Shown: positions 20,335-30,788, counted from the first letter of the stretch. The stretch is DNA of 64,000 nt from Dendrolimus kikuchii (GCA_019925095.2 CM034394.1:25408272-25472271), one strand, 5' to 3'. Made by a program: numbers and translations. Notes: generated by a model not told the origin, from the letters alone.

Positions 20335-21130
20335 TCTACACTAATATTATAAAGAAGAAGAAACCAGAACGAATGCAAGGGTAATGGTCGATGATGTTAT
20401 GCTGGAGCAAGTGAATGAGTTTGTATATCTTGGATGTGCTTTTGGCAGGGATGGAAGGTACACCGCTGATATAGAAAGAAGAGTGAATTTGGGGAATAGT
20501 GTGAATGGAGCGTTAGGTAAACTTCTAGGCGCTAAGAACCTCAGCCAGAAGGCCCAGCTTGCCATACACAACGCGGTGCTGGAAGAGAGAGCATGAAAGT
20601 AGAGTAAACGCGGTCGAGATGCGAGCACTGCGCAAAATCTGCGGAGTGACGCTCGCGGACCGCGTTCGTAATACCGAAGTAAGAAAGAGAGTTGGTCTGA
20701 AAGAGAGTGTCGGGGTGAAGGTAAGGAAAGGAATGCTCCGGTGGTTCGGGCATGTGGAAAGAATGCATGATGAAAGAATGACAATGCAACAGTGGTTGGA
20801 TGCAGAAGTCGTGGAAGGCCACGACACACCTTCCATGAATCAAATTGATCGTGTACTAGCAGAAGGTGATGTCAGGAGCCTTAAGAACAGACGAGCGTGC
20901 ATGACAAGAGCTATGAATGTCAAAGAAGCAAGTGAGGTGTGTAAGAATAAGCCTGAATGGCGCTCTGTTGTTCGTGCCTACCCCGCAAGGGAACTGGCGT
21001 GAAGTTATGTATGTATGTATGTATGTAATATTATAAATGCGAAAGTGCAATGAGGTAGCTTATAGTCAGGGATAAGTACAATCGGCTATTGTTGCGACGG
21101 CGCTGGATTTAGTGATAACAATTGTATGAA
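20335..21130 (+). mobile_element. Helitron-like element interrupted by RTE-A
   Basis: The start TCTACACTAATATTATAAA followed, after the RTE-A insert, by 'tgcgaaagtg' matches the 5' end of Helitron-like copies (compare the reverse copy ending near 33660). The 3' end was not found, so the right limit is approximate. Confidence 0.5.
20354..21025 (+). mobile_element. RTE-A 3' end, copy 7 (longest)
   Basis: This copy reaches furthest upstream. It encodes the end of the RT domain (VNEFVYLGCAFGRDGRYTAD, RRVNLGNSVNGALGKLLGAK, QKAQLAIHNAVL), then a small deletion and frameshift removes the PTLTYGSESW block. It continues with MRALRKICGVTLADRVRN, LRWFGHVERMHDERM and ARELA. 'F.YLG' followed by a helix-rich thumb is standard for RTE reverse transcriptases. 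The exact 12-bp TSD taatattataaa lies at 20342-20353 and 21026-21037. Confidence 0.93.
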
Positions 21131-21254
21131 AAGAAGTGTTGGATAATTCAGATGGGAATATGAGATTGAGTAGGCACGTAACTGGTTAATGGGCATGATA
21201 TGCAGCTGCTCCTCACTTTCACTTCTTCACTTCAGTTCACTTGTTATATGTTTA
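21038..21254. other. Possible Helitron interior and unassigned DNA
   Basis: It continues the interrupted Helitron-like text, then becomes unassigned sequence. Confidence 0.35.
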
Positions 21255-21590
21255 TTACAAGCTTTTATTTAACTTGCAATGGATGTATGTATGTATGTAA
21301 GTGCGGGTGGAATCTTGCAAGTTAAATTTGACCAAGTTCCCGGTTTTCGATTGAGCTGAAATTTTGCACGCTTATGTATATTACGTGACAATGTAATAAT
21401 ACGGTACCATGTAGCTGATCTGATGATGGAGTCGGAAGGTGGCCCTAGGAACTCCTGTACTAAACAAAATAGACCCGTCGTGTTTGGGCTCGTTTTACTT
21501 GTCTTAGCGAGCACTCTGCGGCTACATGATATCCAGGATCTCAAAAGCTTGTATATAAAAACCTTTTTAAAAAAGATTATAGTATTTAAT
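21255..21590. repeat. Dispersed repeat N, copy 2
   Basis: An uninterrupted copy with an extra (ATGT)n and 'gtgcgggtgg' near 21283-21310. It includes 'tgacaatgtaataatacggt', 'gatgatggagtcggaagg' and 'atgatatccaggatctcaaa'. A 67-codon ORF crosses it, and both copies allow one, but the two differ by frameshifting changes and no domain is recognised. Confidence 0.7.
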
Positions 21591-21611
21591 TTTATGTATA
21601 TGTATTTTGTG

Positions 21612-22075
21612 GCAGAAGAAGAATGAAAGTAGAATAAATGCAGTTGAAATAAGAGCTTTGAGAAGTATATGTGAGGTAACCATGAATGATATGATACGGA
21701 ATAGTGTAATAAGGGAACGATGTGGATTGAAAGAAGTTGTAATAACAAGAGTAGAAAAAGGAATGTTAAGGTGGTTTAGGCATGTAGATAAGATGGATGA
21801 AAATAGAATCACAAAACAAGTGTATGACAGTATTGTGAATGGTAGGGTTGTTAACGGTTAACCACGATGTACATACCATGGTCAAATAACAGAAGTATTA
21901 AAACGAGGTCAGGTAAAAAGCATATCAAATAAACGTGCATGTATCAAGAAGTTAATGATAGTAGATGAAGCGAAAGTTGTTTATCAGGATTGTCGCAAGT
22001 TGAGATCTATAGTTTCTGCCTACCCCCATGGGAAAAAGGCGTGATAATATGTATATGTACGTATGTATGTATTTT
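21612..22075 (+). mobile_element. RTE-A' subfamily 3' end, copy 2
   Basis: It encodes MKVE-like text, then INAVEIRALRSICEVTMND, RERCGLKEVVITRVEKGML, and RWFRHVDKMDENRITKQVYD before an in-frame stop at 21859-21861. The rest (KRGQVKSISNKRAC, then SAYPHGKKA-like) continues beyond. The tail is ATGT-rich. The GHV motif reads RHV. A partial duplication atgtattttgtg / atgtattttatg may flank it. Confidence 0.78.
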
Positions 22076-22078
22076 ATG

Positions 22079-22602
22079 TTTTATATGTTTATTACATTTA
22101 CATTTATTTGTTAAGTAGGCATGCAATTATAATAATGTAATTTTATATTAATTATTAAATAAAAAAATGTGTTATACTGTGATTCAATATTGGGGTAAAG
22201 ACACCAATTATCGCCGACATCAAACAAAATGATATAAAACGGGTATAATTTGAATAAACATAAACGTTCAAGGTTCCAAGGCAGACCTCTCAAAGTTTAC
22301 TTATTCCGAAGCATTTGCAAAACCAGACCATTATATTATCACGCTGCGGTTGGCTTCTAAGGTCTCGAGCTCTTTTGAAATTTATCCTCGAATGTCCCCG
22401 GAATCTTTCGCACGCAGTCATCTATGAATGTATAATGATCCTTCCCTGTTGCTTTGGAGACTGTCGCAAGTTTGTAAGGAGTTTCAAACCTCTTTTTGAA
22501 GTATGAGTTCGACTTTGGGTGACTTTTACTTGATAAAATAATTATGGCAACATGTCACTTATCCAATAGGTTTAAAAAAATCCCCAGCATATAAATATTT
22601 AA
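22079..22602. other. Unassigned DNA
   Basis: The ORF at 22315-22506 has no recognised domain. No repeat match was seen. Confidence 0.4.
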
Positions 22603-22708
22603 ATTATTTGGAACTTAATATTTTCTTAAGTTTTCGCGACTTGTATACATAATAAAACTACGTTTTAACGGTTTTAAGCGCGGTAATTTTATTTGATTTT
22701 GGTTTTTC

Positions 22709-22743
22709 CGACGTTTCGGCCACTTTTCAGTGGCCGTGATCAC
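22709..22743 (-). ncRNA. Hammerhead-like ribozyme core, left arm
   Basis: On the minus strand the arm reads GTGATCAC, a 6-bp stem GGCCAC/GTGGCC with loop TGAAAA, then GAAACGTC. The order matches the hammerhead order CUGAUGA, stem II, GAAA and cleavage-site GUC, but the first block deviates. Activity is unproven. Confidence 0.3.
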
Positions 22744-23517
22744 GGAAGACAAAGATGTCAAGTGTCAACGAGTATTGTTAAAGTTTTATTTAGCCTACCG
22801 CCAACTTATTAATTTTAATTATTTAATTTTTAATTTTGTTTATGGTTATTATTTAATCTATGGGAGCCTAATCTAATTTACTACCGCTTCGCAACATGTT
22901 ATGGCTTGAAGAGAAGAAGCGGCGCAAGAAACTCTTCAGCAAACATGCCTAGCTCTAATAATTTTATATAATATTAAAATGGGTGGAAGGAAAAATAAAA
23001 GTAATTATCAGTCAAGTTGGTTTGTGTTCCGTTGTACGCAGAAAGAGCTCACAGTGTCTTGAGGTCTGGCAGCTGGTTTTTGCTGGGTTTGGGTCTTAAT
23101 AGTTTTGATAATTGGATCCACCTGTTGATACCACCTGTTTGGGATCCAATTATCAAAACTATTAAGACCCAAACCCAGCAAAAACCAGCTGCCAGACCTC
23201 AAGACACTGTGAGCTCTTTCTGCGTACAACGGAACACAAACCAACTTGACTGATAATTACTTTTATTTTTCCTTCCACCCATTTTAATATTATATAAAAT
23301 TATTAGAGCTAGGCATGTTTGCTGAAGAGTTTCTTGCGCCGCTTCTTCTCTTCAAGCCATAACATGTTGCGAAGCGGTAGTAAATTAGATTAGGCTCCCA
23401 TAGATTAAATAATAACCATAAACAAAATTAAAAATTAAATAATTAAAATTAATAAGTTGGCGGTAGGCTAAATAAAACTTTAACAATACTCGTTGACACT
23501 TGACATCTTTGTCTTCC

Positions 23518-23552
23518 GTGATCACGGCCACTGAAAAGTGGCCGAAACGTCG
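23518..23552 (+). ncRNA. Hammerhead-like ribozyme core, right arm
   Basis: The plus-strand mirror of the motif at 22709-22743. Relative to CUGAUGA, the block GUGAUCA swaps the C3 and G8 positions, a pair known to contact each other in the ribozyme. An extra C precedes stem II, and stem III would have almost no length. Penelope-like elements carry minimal hammerheads, which is why I note it. Confidence 0.3.
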
Positions 23553-23711
23553 GAAAAACCAAAATCAAATAAAATTACCGCGCTTAAAACCGTTAAAACG
23601 TAGTTTTATTATTTGGAACTTCTGCCACACTCATAGACTTTTAAGGATTATTCACATAAAGAACGAGTAATTAATCAATACTAAAAGGTAAAAAAATACG
23701 TAATAAATAAA

Positions 23712-23830
23712 TTCGAATTTTTTCAAATTCAAATTCTTTATTTGCACAAAACAAAGATTTTAGTGTACAATATTACAGAAACTTCACAGTGCTTTAAATT
23801 CAATAGTTATATATAACAGTCGTATTTTAT
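23712..23830 (-). repeat. Possible retroposon 3' end
   Basis: 'caaattcaaattctttattt' followed by 'gtgtacaatattacagaaac' is a form seen at reverse 3' ends of lepidopteran retroposons. It is single copy here, so the assignment is weak. Confidence 0.35.
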
Positions 23831-24426
23831 GTTTAAATTCTGTATCAAAATTCGACGTAGTTATTACTTTTTAATAATATTATATTGATAAAATTAAAAA
23901 TACCTTTTGAAATGTTTTCTTTTGAAAGCGAAGTCTCATTTTACGCCTGCAAGCTTACTGAGTCGTAAAAGAAACTCAGAAATGCAATTTTAATCTAACC
24001 AATTAATCTACAACCCTTACTTAAATTAAATCACTTGTTTTTTAAGTTCAAGTCCACAATGCCAATTAAAAATCCAATTTTGATAATAGTAAACTCAAAC
24101 AGGGTAATAACTTCATATAACGCTATAAAATTTACCATGGTCTATTATTACGACGCCTACCTTAACCACAGTATAAAAATAACAGTAAGATCATTCTATA
24201 CAAAATAACTGATATACAATTGCGCGAAATATTGGTACTGCCAATGTTTAAAATTCGAACTTTGATTTATGAAAAAAATATTTTTAAACATGTTAGACTA
24301 ATGAAACATCCTAAATTTACTTGCTTTTAATTTATACAGATATTAACAGGACAGAAACTTAGGGAGATCCATGTCCAAAAGTGGACATACAGTGTATGTT
24401 TGAAAGCTTTCAAATTTGAATTTAAA
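23831..24426. other. AT-rich DNA, nothing recognised
   Basis: No feature was found. Confidence 0.45.
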
Positions 24427-24600
24427 ACCTGATGGAAAGCGGTTACCATCGCCTATGAGCATTTGTAACACCAAAGGTGTTAAAAATATGTTATGGCGAC
24501 ATACTCTAGACCAGGTAGCCATCCAGACGGGCAAACACCCACCTGGCTTTGGGTTGTTTTGTCGCCTCTTACGACAGGCCGCCCGCTGCAGGAGACTATA
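24427..24600 (-). mobile_element. RetB copy with internal deletions
   Basis: It lacks its A-tail end and has a deletion between 'acaccaaaggtgtta' and 'atgttatggcgacatac'. It retains 'gtcgcctcttacgacaggcc' and ends at 'gcaggagac' short of the head. Confidence 0.72.
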
Positions 24601-24639
24601 TTATTATATAATTTAAATTGAAAAGCTTTCAAACGTACA

Positions 24640-24778
24640 AAGGATGCCCACTGCTGCACATGGACTTTCCTAAATTGCCGCGACAAACCCGGTCATCCGT
24701 TTCCCTCATCCAAGCCCTGTGATCATGCGCAAGCCGTCATTCCACCGGACTGAGGGGCTCTCTCCAAGACACTTACAA
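24640..24778 (-). mobile_element. LINE T 3' end, reverse
   Basis: 'gatgcccactgctgcacatg' is the complement of the familiar 'catgtgcagcagtgggcatc' LINE 3' end. Upstream text (gacaaacccggtcatccg, accggactgag) fits the coded 'GHPLS...' region in decayed form. It is related to 15362 and 50848. Confidence 0.5.
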
Positions 24779-25095
24779 TCACTAGAACATCCATAAAATC
24801 GATTTTTTTATTTTATTGCGAGGCTGACTCTGAGACAATAGGCCAAGGTAATAGAAAGTGGTTTCCATCAGGCGATGGTAATAATCTATCAGGTGTATTA
24901 GCTGAAATGAAATTGAACATTCCAGCGAGTTTTGTGATGAGACGTAGGCAGCCACCAATGTTCGTAGTACCATACGGCAGGACCAACTTGCTTAATAAGG
25001 CGCCGGTGACACAGGCCTTGCGAACATTGAACAAGATAATGTCAACAAATTGACATTTTTATCTGTACTGTGACTGAATTCACAAAAACTGCATA

Positions 25096-25304
25096 TCTTA
25101 ATATATATAAATTACGTGTCACGTTCTTTCTCCGCGATGGACTCCTAAACTACTTGACCGATTTTAATCAAATTTGCACACCGTGTGCAGTTTGATCCGA
25201 CTTGAAAGATAGGATAGCTTACATTTGGACCCGGTAGGTGGCGCTGCAATCCGGTTCTAAATTTTATTTCGTCAGGGCAGAACAACGTCTGCCGGGACAG
25301 CTAG
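25096..25304 (+). mobile_element. Helitron-like element, complete
   Basis: TC start (TCTTAATATATATAAATTAC), internal 'gaccgattttaatcaaattt' and 'cccggtaggtggcgctgcaa', and the end 'aacgtctgccgggacagCTAG'. It is inserted between A and T. It is the intact sister of 11686-11876. Confidence 0.87.
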
Positions 25305-25309
25305 TTATA

Positions 25310-25696
25310 TTATATATTATGACGATTTAATATGTATATATAATTTATTATATGTACCACGCTATCGTATTGGTGACAACTGTAATGATAGCGATGTTCG
25401 TAAGTTAATAAATAAAAAAAACACCAGGAGCTCAATTCTGCTATTACTATCTCAACAAAATCGCCGGACGCTATCGTCTCAGTCGTAGTTTTGTCAGATT
25501 TCGGTATTCTGTTAATTCCAACGTCGTGCCCGTGACACACCAATGTTTATAAGTGAAGACTCATATTTTGGTAGCTTTTCAATATTAATTTCAGCTAACG
25601 CCTTTTTTGCTGATGGTACCACCAATTATTTTCAAAGATATTGTGGATTTAGTAGAATACGAAATTTTTACATTATCACAATAGAATCGGACTTTG
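25310..25696. other. Unassigned DNA
   Basis: No repeat or coding feature was recognised. Confidence 0.4.
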
Positions 25697-25826
25697 ATAG
25701 ATAGATAGATAACACTTTATTGTACACCATTACAGAAAACAAAACAAAATCTTATAGCCTAAAAATATTCTAAATGTGCACAATGGGCGGTCTTATCGCT
25801 AAGAAGCGATCTCTTCCAGACAACCC
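25697..25826 (-). mobile_element. Retroposon F 3' end, copy 2
   Basis: A (GATA)n tail at the left, then 'acactttattgtacaccatt' and 'ttatcgctaagaagcgatct'. The block gctaagaagcgatctcttcc is self-complementary in part (agcgat). It is the clearest reverse copy. Confidence 0.75.
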
Positions 25827-25928
25827 GTGAATATCTTAGCAACGCCAAAATATTGAAATCACGAGGCCCCGGGAGCGATGCCACAGCGTCGCCAGTTTTA
25901 GCAATTCAAGTGACTTTATTGAATAATC

Positions 25929-26145
25929 TCATCATCATCATCATCATCATCCGAGCGTTAAATCCCGGTTGCGTTCGGAGCGATCACTTCGACGCCCAGG
26001 GTCCGCTTTCCTACTCTTTCTTCTCCACTTCGCGCGATCTTCGGCATCCCTTGTATTGAGACCATTGGTACGCATGTCATCCCTCACGCGTCAAGCCAGC
26101 ATTTCTTGGGCCTACCCCTTCGACCGGGACTCTTCGACTTTATTG
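25929..26145 (-). mobile_element. RTE-L non-LTR 3' end, copy 2
   Basis: A (CAT)n tail at 25931-25951, then 'ccgagcgttaaatcccggtt' and 'gggcctaccccttcgaccgg'. Read in reverse these give GRPKK-like, MRANGL-like and ERNRD-like protein pieces. It matches 6836-7215 over about 190 bp. Confidence 0.68.
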
Positions 26146-26382
26146 AATAATCTCTCTGTTCTTATTTATTCTATGCTTTGTGTTCGTGACGTGATACAGC
26201 GTGATAAAAAACAGCAATTGATAACTTTAACAAGATCCAACAAAATAAACAGTGTTTAATTTATGGATATTATTAGGTTAGTACACCCTTTTGGGCGAAT
26301 AAATGTGATTTATGTGAGCCGAACGCTGCTTTTAAATTCCGCTCTTACCTATAGTTGATTTATAATAACAAATATTAAGTCT
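26146..26382. other. Unassigned spacer
   Basis: Nothing was recognised. Confidence 0.3.
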
Positions 26383-26383
26383 T

Positions 26384-26696
26384 TTTTTTTTTATTGCAGG
26401 AGATCAGTAGACAGGCAGACGGCCCACTTAATGGAAAGCGGTTACCATCGCCTATGGACATTTCCAACACCAAAGTTGCTACAAATGCGCTGCTGCTTTC
26501 TTAAGGGAAATTGGAACCTGGTCACTAATGCCGGAACACAACTCAAGGTTGTTATGGCGACATAATTTAGATCAGGGGTGGTAGCCATCCAGTCGGGCAA
26601 ATGCCCTACCACCTAGCTGTGTGTTGTTAAGTCGCCTCTTACGACAGGCCGCCCGGCCGCAGGAAATTGTATTCTTTCTCCGTTCCTGCACGGATA
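26384..26696 (-). mobile_element. RetB, full length, inverted partner of next copy
   Basis: A complete reverse copy from the T run to the head (cggata at 26696). It lies 127 bp from a plus-strand copy (26824-27128), with heads facing, so a transcript across both could form a duplex of about 300 bp. Confidence 0.86.
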
Positions 26697-26823
26697 AGTG
26701 AGAATCAGGTCAAAGATATTTCATCCATATACGCAAGATTTGGTAATCAACCGATCCAACTGCATTCTGCTAGGGAATCTGTCTTATTCAAAACTAGAGG
26801 TTTCCCCGCGTGAAAAACCGTTT

Positions 26824-27128
26824 TTATCCGTGCAGGAACGGAGAAAGAATACAATTTCCTGCGGCCTGGCGGCTTGTCGTAAGAGGCGACTAAACAACCC
26901 ACAGCCAGGTGGTAGGGTATTTGCTCGACTGGATGGCGACCACCCCTGGTCTAAAGTATGCCGCCATAACAAACTTGTTGCGGCATTAGTGACCAGGTTC
27001 CAGTCTCCTCTAAGAGAGCAGCAGCGCATTTGTAGCACCTTTGGTGTTGCAAATGTCCATAGGCGATGGTAACCGCTTTCCATCAAGTAGGCCGTCTGCC
27101 TGTCTGCTGAACTCCTGCAATAAAAAAA
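26824..27128 (+). mobile_element. RetB, full length
   Basis: The head is tatccgtgcaggaacggag. There is a small internal deletion at 'acaaacttgttgcggcatta'. The A-tail is at the right. Confidence 0.86.
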
Positions 27129-27129
27129 A

Positions 27130-27580
27130 CCCCTAGTTAGTATCTCTATATTACTTACTTAGAAACTTAATTTACTTTTTCTTGTTAAGTTCATTATAAT
27201 AACAAAGAAACTAAACCCATATAGTCTACACAGCTGCCCGGCAAAACATAGAGACGAGTCGAAGCCAACCTGATTTGAAGTAATATAATGAATGGCATGT
27301 TGTTTATGACAACGTAGTGTTACAACTTGGGCCACCTGCATCTGTAAACAAAGAACATTTATTACTCATCGGCGTTTGAGCTAATAACATTAAAACTATT
27401 TTATGATTACTATAAAACAATAGGCTGTTCTCTAGAAACGTATGTCAATAAATAAATAAACAAAAGAAAACGATCATAAAAGAATTACAATTAGTTCAAA
27501 TGCCGACATGTAATAAAAAATTTACAGATATGCATCTGGAATTTGTTTTTGTCGGCGCCTAGGTTGTAACACTATGTAAT
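27130..27580. other. Unassigned AT-rich DNA
   Basis: No feature was recognised. Confidence 0.4.
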
Positions 27581-27581
27581 A

Positions 27582-27899
27582 TTTTTTTTTTGTTTTATTG
27601 CAGGAGTTCAGCAGACAGGCAGACGGCCCACTGGATGGAAAGCGGTTACCATCGCCTATGGACATTTGCAACACCAAAGGTGCTACAAATGCGCTGCTGC
27701 TCTCTTAAGTGAGTCTGGTACCTGGTCACTAATGCCGGAACACATCTCAAAGTTGTTATGGCGGCATACTCTAGACCAGGGGTGGTAGCCATCCAGTCGG
27801 GCAAATGCCCTACCACCTGGCTTTGGGTTGTTTAGTCGCCTCTTACGACAGGCCGCCTGGCCGCAGGAAATTGTATTCTTTCTCCGTTCCTGCACGGAT
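27582..27899 (-). mobile_element. RetB, full length
   Basis: A complete reverse copy. The flanks both hold 'taatat' (next to the T run and after the head), a possible short TSD. Confidence 0.86.
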
Positions 27900-28210
27900 A
27901 ATATATTGTATAATGACTTCGGACCTAAAAATTAAATCTACCTCCTATAGTACATATCTTATACGTGTTACCACTTTTTTATCTGAACAATTCTCCTTCA
28001 CGAGATGGAACACCAATCGATCATATTGAAATTTGGTATATATATACATATATATACTTGCGATAAAGGGAAGGAAGAAGGAATACTTCGTATCTGAAAT
28101 AAACCAGATAGGTGCCATGAGGGAAGCCACCTAAACAACTATAGTTTCGAAACTAGCAATATGTTGTTCGACATAACGAGATGAGTCAATAGGTTGTTTC
28201 ACAACGAAAA
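27900..28210. other. Unassigned AT-rich DNA
   Basis: No feature was recognised. Confidence 0.35.
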
Positions 28211-28764
28211 TCTATACTAATATTATAAAGCTGAAGAGTTTGTTTGTTTAAACGCGCTAATCTCAGGAACCGCTGGTCCGATTTGAAAAATTCTCACAGT
28301 GTTGAATAGAACATTTATCAAGGAAGGCTATAGGCTATATTATATTTAAAAAAAAATTAAGGATCCTTACTAAAAGTCCAATAATGTAACCCAAGGTGTA
28401 AAAAATGACCCGAGAAAATCCTTACACGGCGTGCGCTGCGAAAACTATTGATTATAGAACAAAACAATGTACTACCACTTTGCAGAACATATAATTATCT
28501 ACAAAAAATATCGCGTAACTACATGTCTAGCTATTGTAGTTATCTCACAATAAGTGTTTACTTTTATTTTTATAAATAATTAAAATGCCGTCGCTTCCAA
28601 AAACTCTTTATTTTGTACCTTGGTATTAATCCTTATCAAAATAAATTACTCCATATTCAAGACGAATTCAATACCTTTCTAGAACTTTTTCAATTATTCA
28701 ATTCGGACGTTTCATTCAAAAGATATCGCGATATTTAAAATGTAAGTAATTAGTGTTGTAGCCA
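28211..28764 (+). mobile_element. Helitron-like element, long variant, 3' end lost
   Basis: It starts TCTATACTAATATTATAAAG, with 'aacgcgctaatctcaggaac' and 'aggctataggctatatta'. It then diverges into an AT-rich interior (ccgtcgcttccaaaaactct). It runs into another copy of the same 5' half at 28765 without its own CTAG end. Confidence 0.65.
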
Positions 28765-28985
28765 AATATACTAATATTGTTTGATTGAACGCGCTAATCT
28801 CAGGAACTACTTACTGGTCTGATTTGAAAAATTCTTTCAGTGTTGGATAGCCCATTTATCGAGGAAGGCTATAGGCTATAGTATATCATCACTCTAAGAC
28901 CAATAGGAGCGGAGCACCAAGATGTTTCAAAATCGGAGGGTTTTGAAAGCAAATTCCACGCGGACAACTTCGCGGGCACACCTAG
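28765..28985 (+). mobile_element. Helitron-like element, short variant
   Basis: It repeats the 5' text (atactaatattgtttgattg, aatctcaggaactactta) with a small deletion near the start. It continues through 'agaccaataggagcggagca' and ends 'ttcgcgggcacacCTAG' before T. Confidence 0.75.
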
Positions 28986-29205
28986 TCTAATATAAAATCT
29001 CAGCCATGAACAGGATTCTGGGAATATTCGAAATATATTTGGCTGGAACTGGAATCCTAGGAGCGCTGGTGCCGTGAATTTTGAATTTCCACCCTTTCAC
29101 GCTCCAGTGAAGGGGTGAAAAATCTATTGAATTTACGACTTAAACCAACGAAGACATAAATGAATGCTAAACATATTTTGAAACAATCAGTTTTTTACTA
29201 CTTAC

Positions 29206-29538
29206 ATACATACATACATAACTTCACGCCAGTTCCCTTGCCATCCCTTGTCATGCACGCTCGTCTGTTCTTAAGGCTCCTGACATCACCTTCTGCTAGT
29301 ACACGATCAATTTGATCATGGAAGGTGTGTCGTGGCCTTCCACGACTTCTGCATCCATCCACTTTTGCATTGTCATTCTTTCCACATGCCCGAACCACCG
29401 GAGCATTCCTTTCCTTACCTTCACCCCGACACTCTCTTTCAGACCAACTCTCCTTCTTACTTCGGTATTACGAACGCGGTCCGCGAGCGTCACTCCGCAG
29501 ATTTTGCGCAGTGCTCGCATCTCGACCGCGTTTACTCA
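29206..29538 (-). mobile_element. RTE-A 3' end, copy 8, internally deleted
   Basis: It has the tail and last bases, then a deletion removing the 'VMNVKEASEVCKNK' region (at 'cccttgccatcccttgtcat'). The rest extends up to 'MRALRKICGV'. HDERMTKQIY is also missing. No clear TSD was found. Confidence 0.85.
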
Positions 29539-29557
29539 GTTATAACCTTGCTAATTA

Positions 29558-29733
29558 TCTTCTTATATATAAAAAAACAATTGCTGTTCGTTAGTCTCGC
29601 TAAAACTCGAGAACGGCTGGACTGATTTGGCTAATTTTGCTTTTGAATTATTTGTGAAAGTCCAAGGTTTAAAAGGTGAGTAAATGTGAAAAAGAATATT
29701 CTGAGGCGTTACGAAGTTTGCCGGGTCAGCTAG
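29558..29733 (+). mobile_element. Helitron-like element, complete
   Basis: TC start (TCTTCTTATATATAAAAAAA), 'aactcgagaacggctggact' and the end 'gtttgccgggtcagCTAG' followed by T. It abuts the 5' end of an RTE-A copy. Confidence 0.82.
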
Positions 29734-29734
29734 T

Positions 29735-30186
29735 TTAGCAATAAATTACTCCATGTACGTGACGTAATTGTCGAAATAAGTACGGAACACAAGAAAAAAG
29801 TGTTACAAACCATTAAAAAGGTGTAACACGGAGGTTTCATTCCTCAGCTCCAACCTCTACCAACGTTTACACAGATATAATGTCATGTCATGTAAGTGAG
29901 ACTTCGCTTATGTCTGCGATGATATAAGACGTTTTTCTAATTACTAAATGAATCCAAATTTATCTATAACATGTTTAATAATTAGTTGTAGTAGCTTAAG
30001 ATATTTAAACTACTATAAAGGTTATTTTTACTTAAAAATCCAGATTCTTCTTTCCAGAGTTCCGATGGCTTATTTCCTCCTCTTCCCCCAATCCCCTCTA
30101 TCCCGTTTGTTGTCTAATCCCTTTATCTACTTGATATCCAGCTCTGCAATAAAAAAAATCTTTCCTTATTAAATACTGGGGACTTA
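29735..30186. other. Unassigned AT-rich DNA
   Basis: No feature was recognised; the ORF 29948-30172 is chance. Confidence 0.4.
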
Positions 30187-30187
30187 A

Positions 30188-30500
30188 TTTTTTTTTATTG
30201 CAGGAGTTCAGCAGACAGGCCGACGGCCCACTTGATGGAAAGCGGTTACCATCGCCTATGAACATTTGCAACACCAAAAGTGCAACAAATGCGCTGCTGC
30301 TCTCTTAAGGGAGACTGGAACCTAGTCACTAATGCCGGAACACAACTCAAGGCTGTTATGGCGGCATACTCTAGACCAGGGGTGGTAGCCATCCAGTCGG
30401 GCAAATGCCCTACCACCTGGCTGTGGGTTGTTTTGTCGCCTCTTACGACAAGCCGCCCGGCCGCAGGAAATTGTATTCTTTCTCCGTTCCTGCACGGATA
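30188..30500 (-). mobile_element. RetB, full length
   Basis: A complete reverse copy with a T run, all internal landmarks and the head at the right. Confidence 0.86.
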
Positions 30501-30775
30501 AAAATGTAATATAATAAAATAATTTACATATATCCAATACATAACCGCGATTAATTACCATAATAAGGACATTACAGATTCATAACTCAAACAAATAAAT
30601 ATTTCGAGCAGTTAACAAACAATAACTCCGAAATTAATGACCATAGCCGGCCGTTAATGAAGTAATATATTAATTATTAAAAATTCATTAATTTTGTTCA
30701 GACGGAGGCGAATATATTTCGGGTAGCGTAGCGAAAGAGGTTGTTAATTATGTAGGTATGATTTTACAAAAGGTC
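30501..30775. other. Unassigned AT-rich DNA
   Basis: Nothing was recognised. Confidence 0.35.
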
Positions 30776-30788
30776 AAGTGGTCTGATG

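Larger units (their letters stand above)
22617..23610. mobile_element. PLE-K foldback: 0.99-kb perfect palindrome
   Basis: Arms 22649-23119 and 23142-23612 are reverse complements over 471 bp; comparing them line by line I found no mismatch. The spacer is 22 bp. The left side has a further 32-34 bp (attttcttaagttttcgcga onwards) without a partner on the right. The direct repeat atttggaactt lies at 22606-22616 and 23611-23621 and can be read as 14 bp. Arms include 'gacgtttcggccac', 'aagaagcggcgcaagaaact' and a hammerhead-like core. The inverted terminal arrangement, variable TSD and one-sided extension resemble Penelope-like elements; no RT or GIY-YIG domain is present. Confidence 0.8.

Noticed and set aside
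20347..20843. Long reverse ORFs (up to 160 codons) over RTE-A copies
   Set aside because: Antisense shadows of the RT C-terminus. The same shadows appear over each RTE-A copy (29325, 36137, 45030).
23008..23253. Two identical ORFs of 78 codons on opposite strands
   Set aside because: They are the same sequence read on both arms of the palindrome, not two genes.
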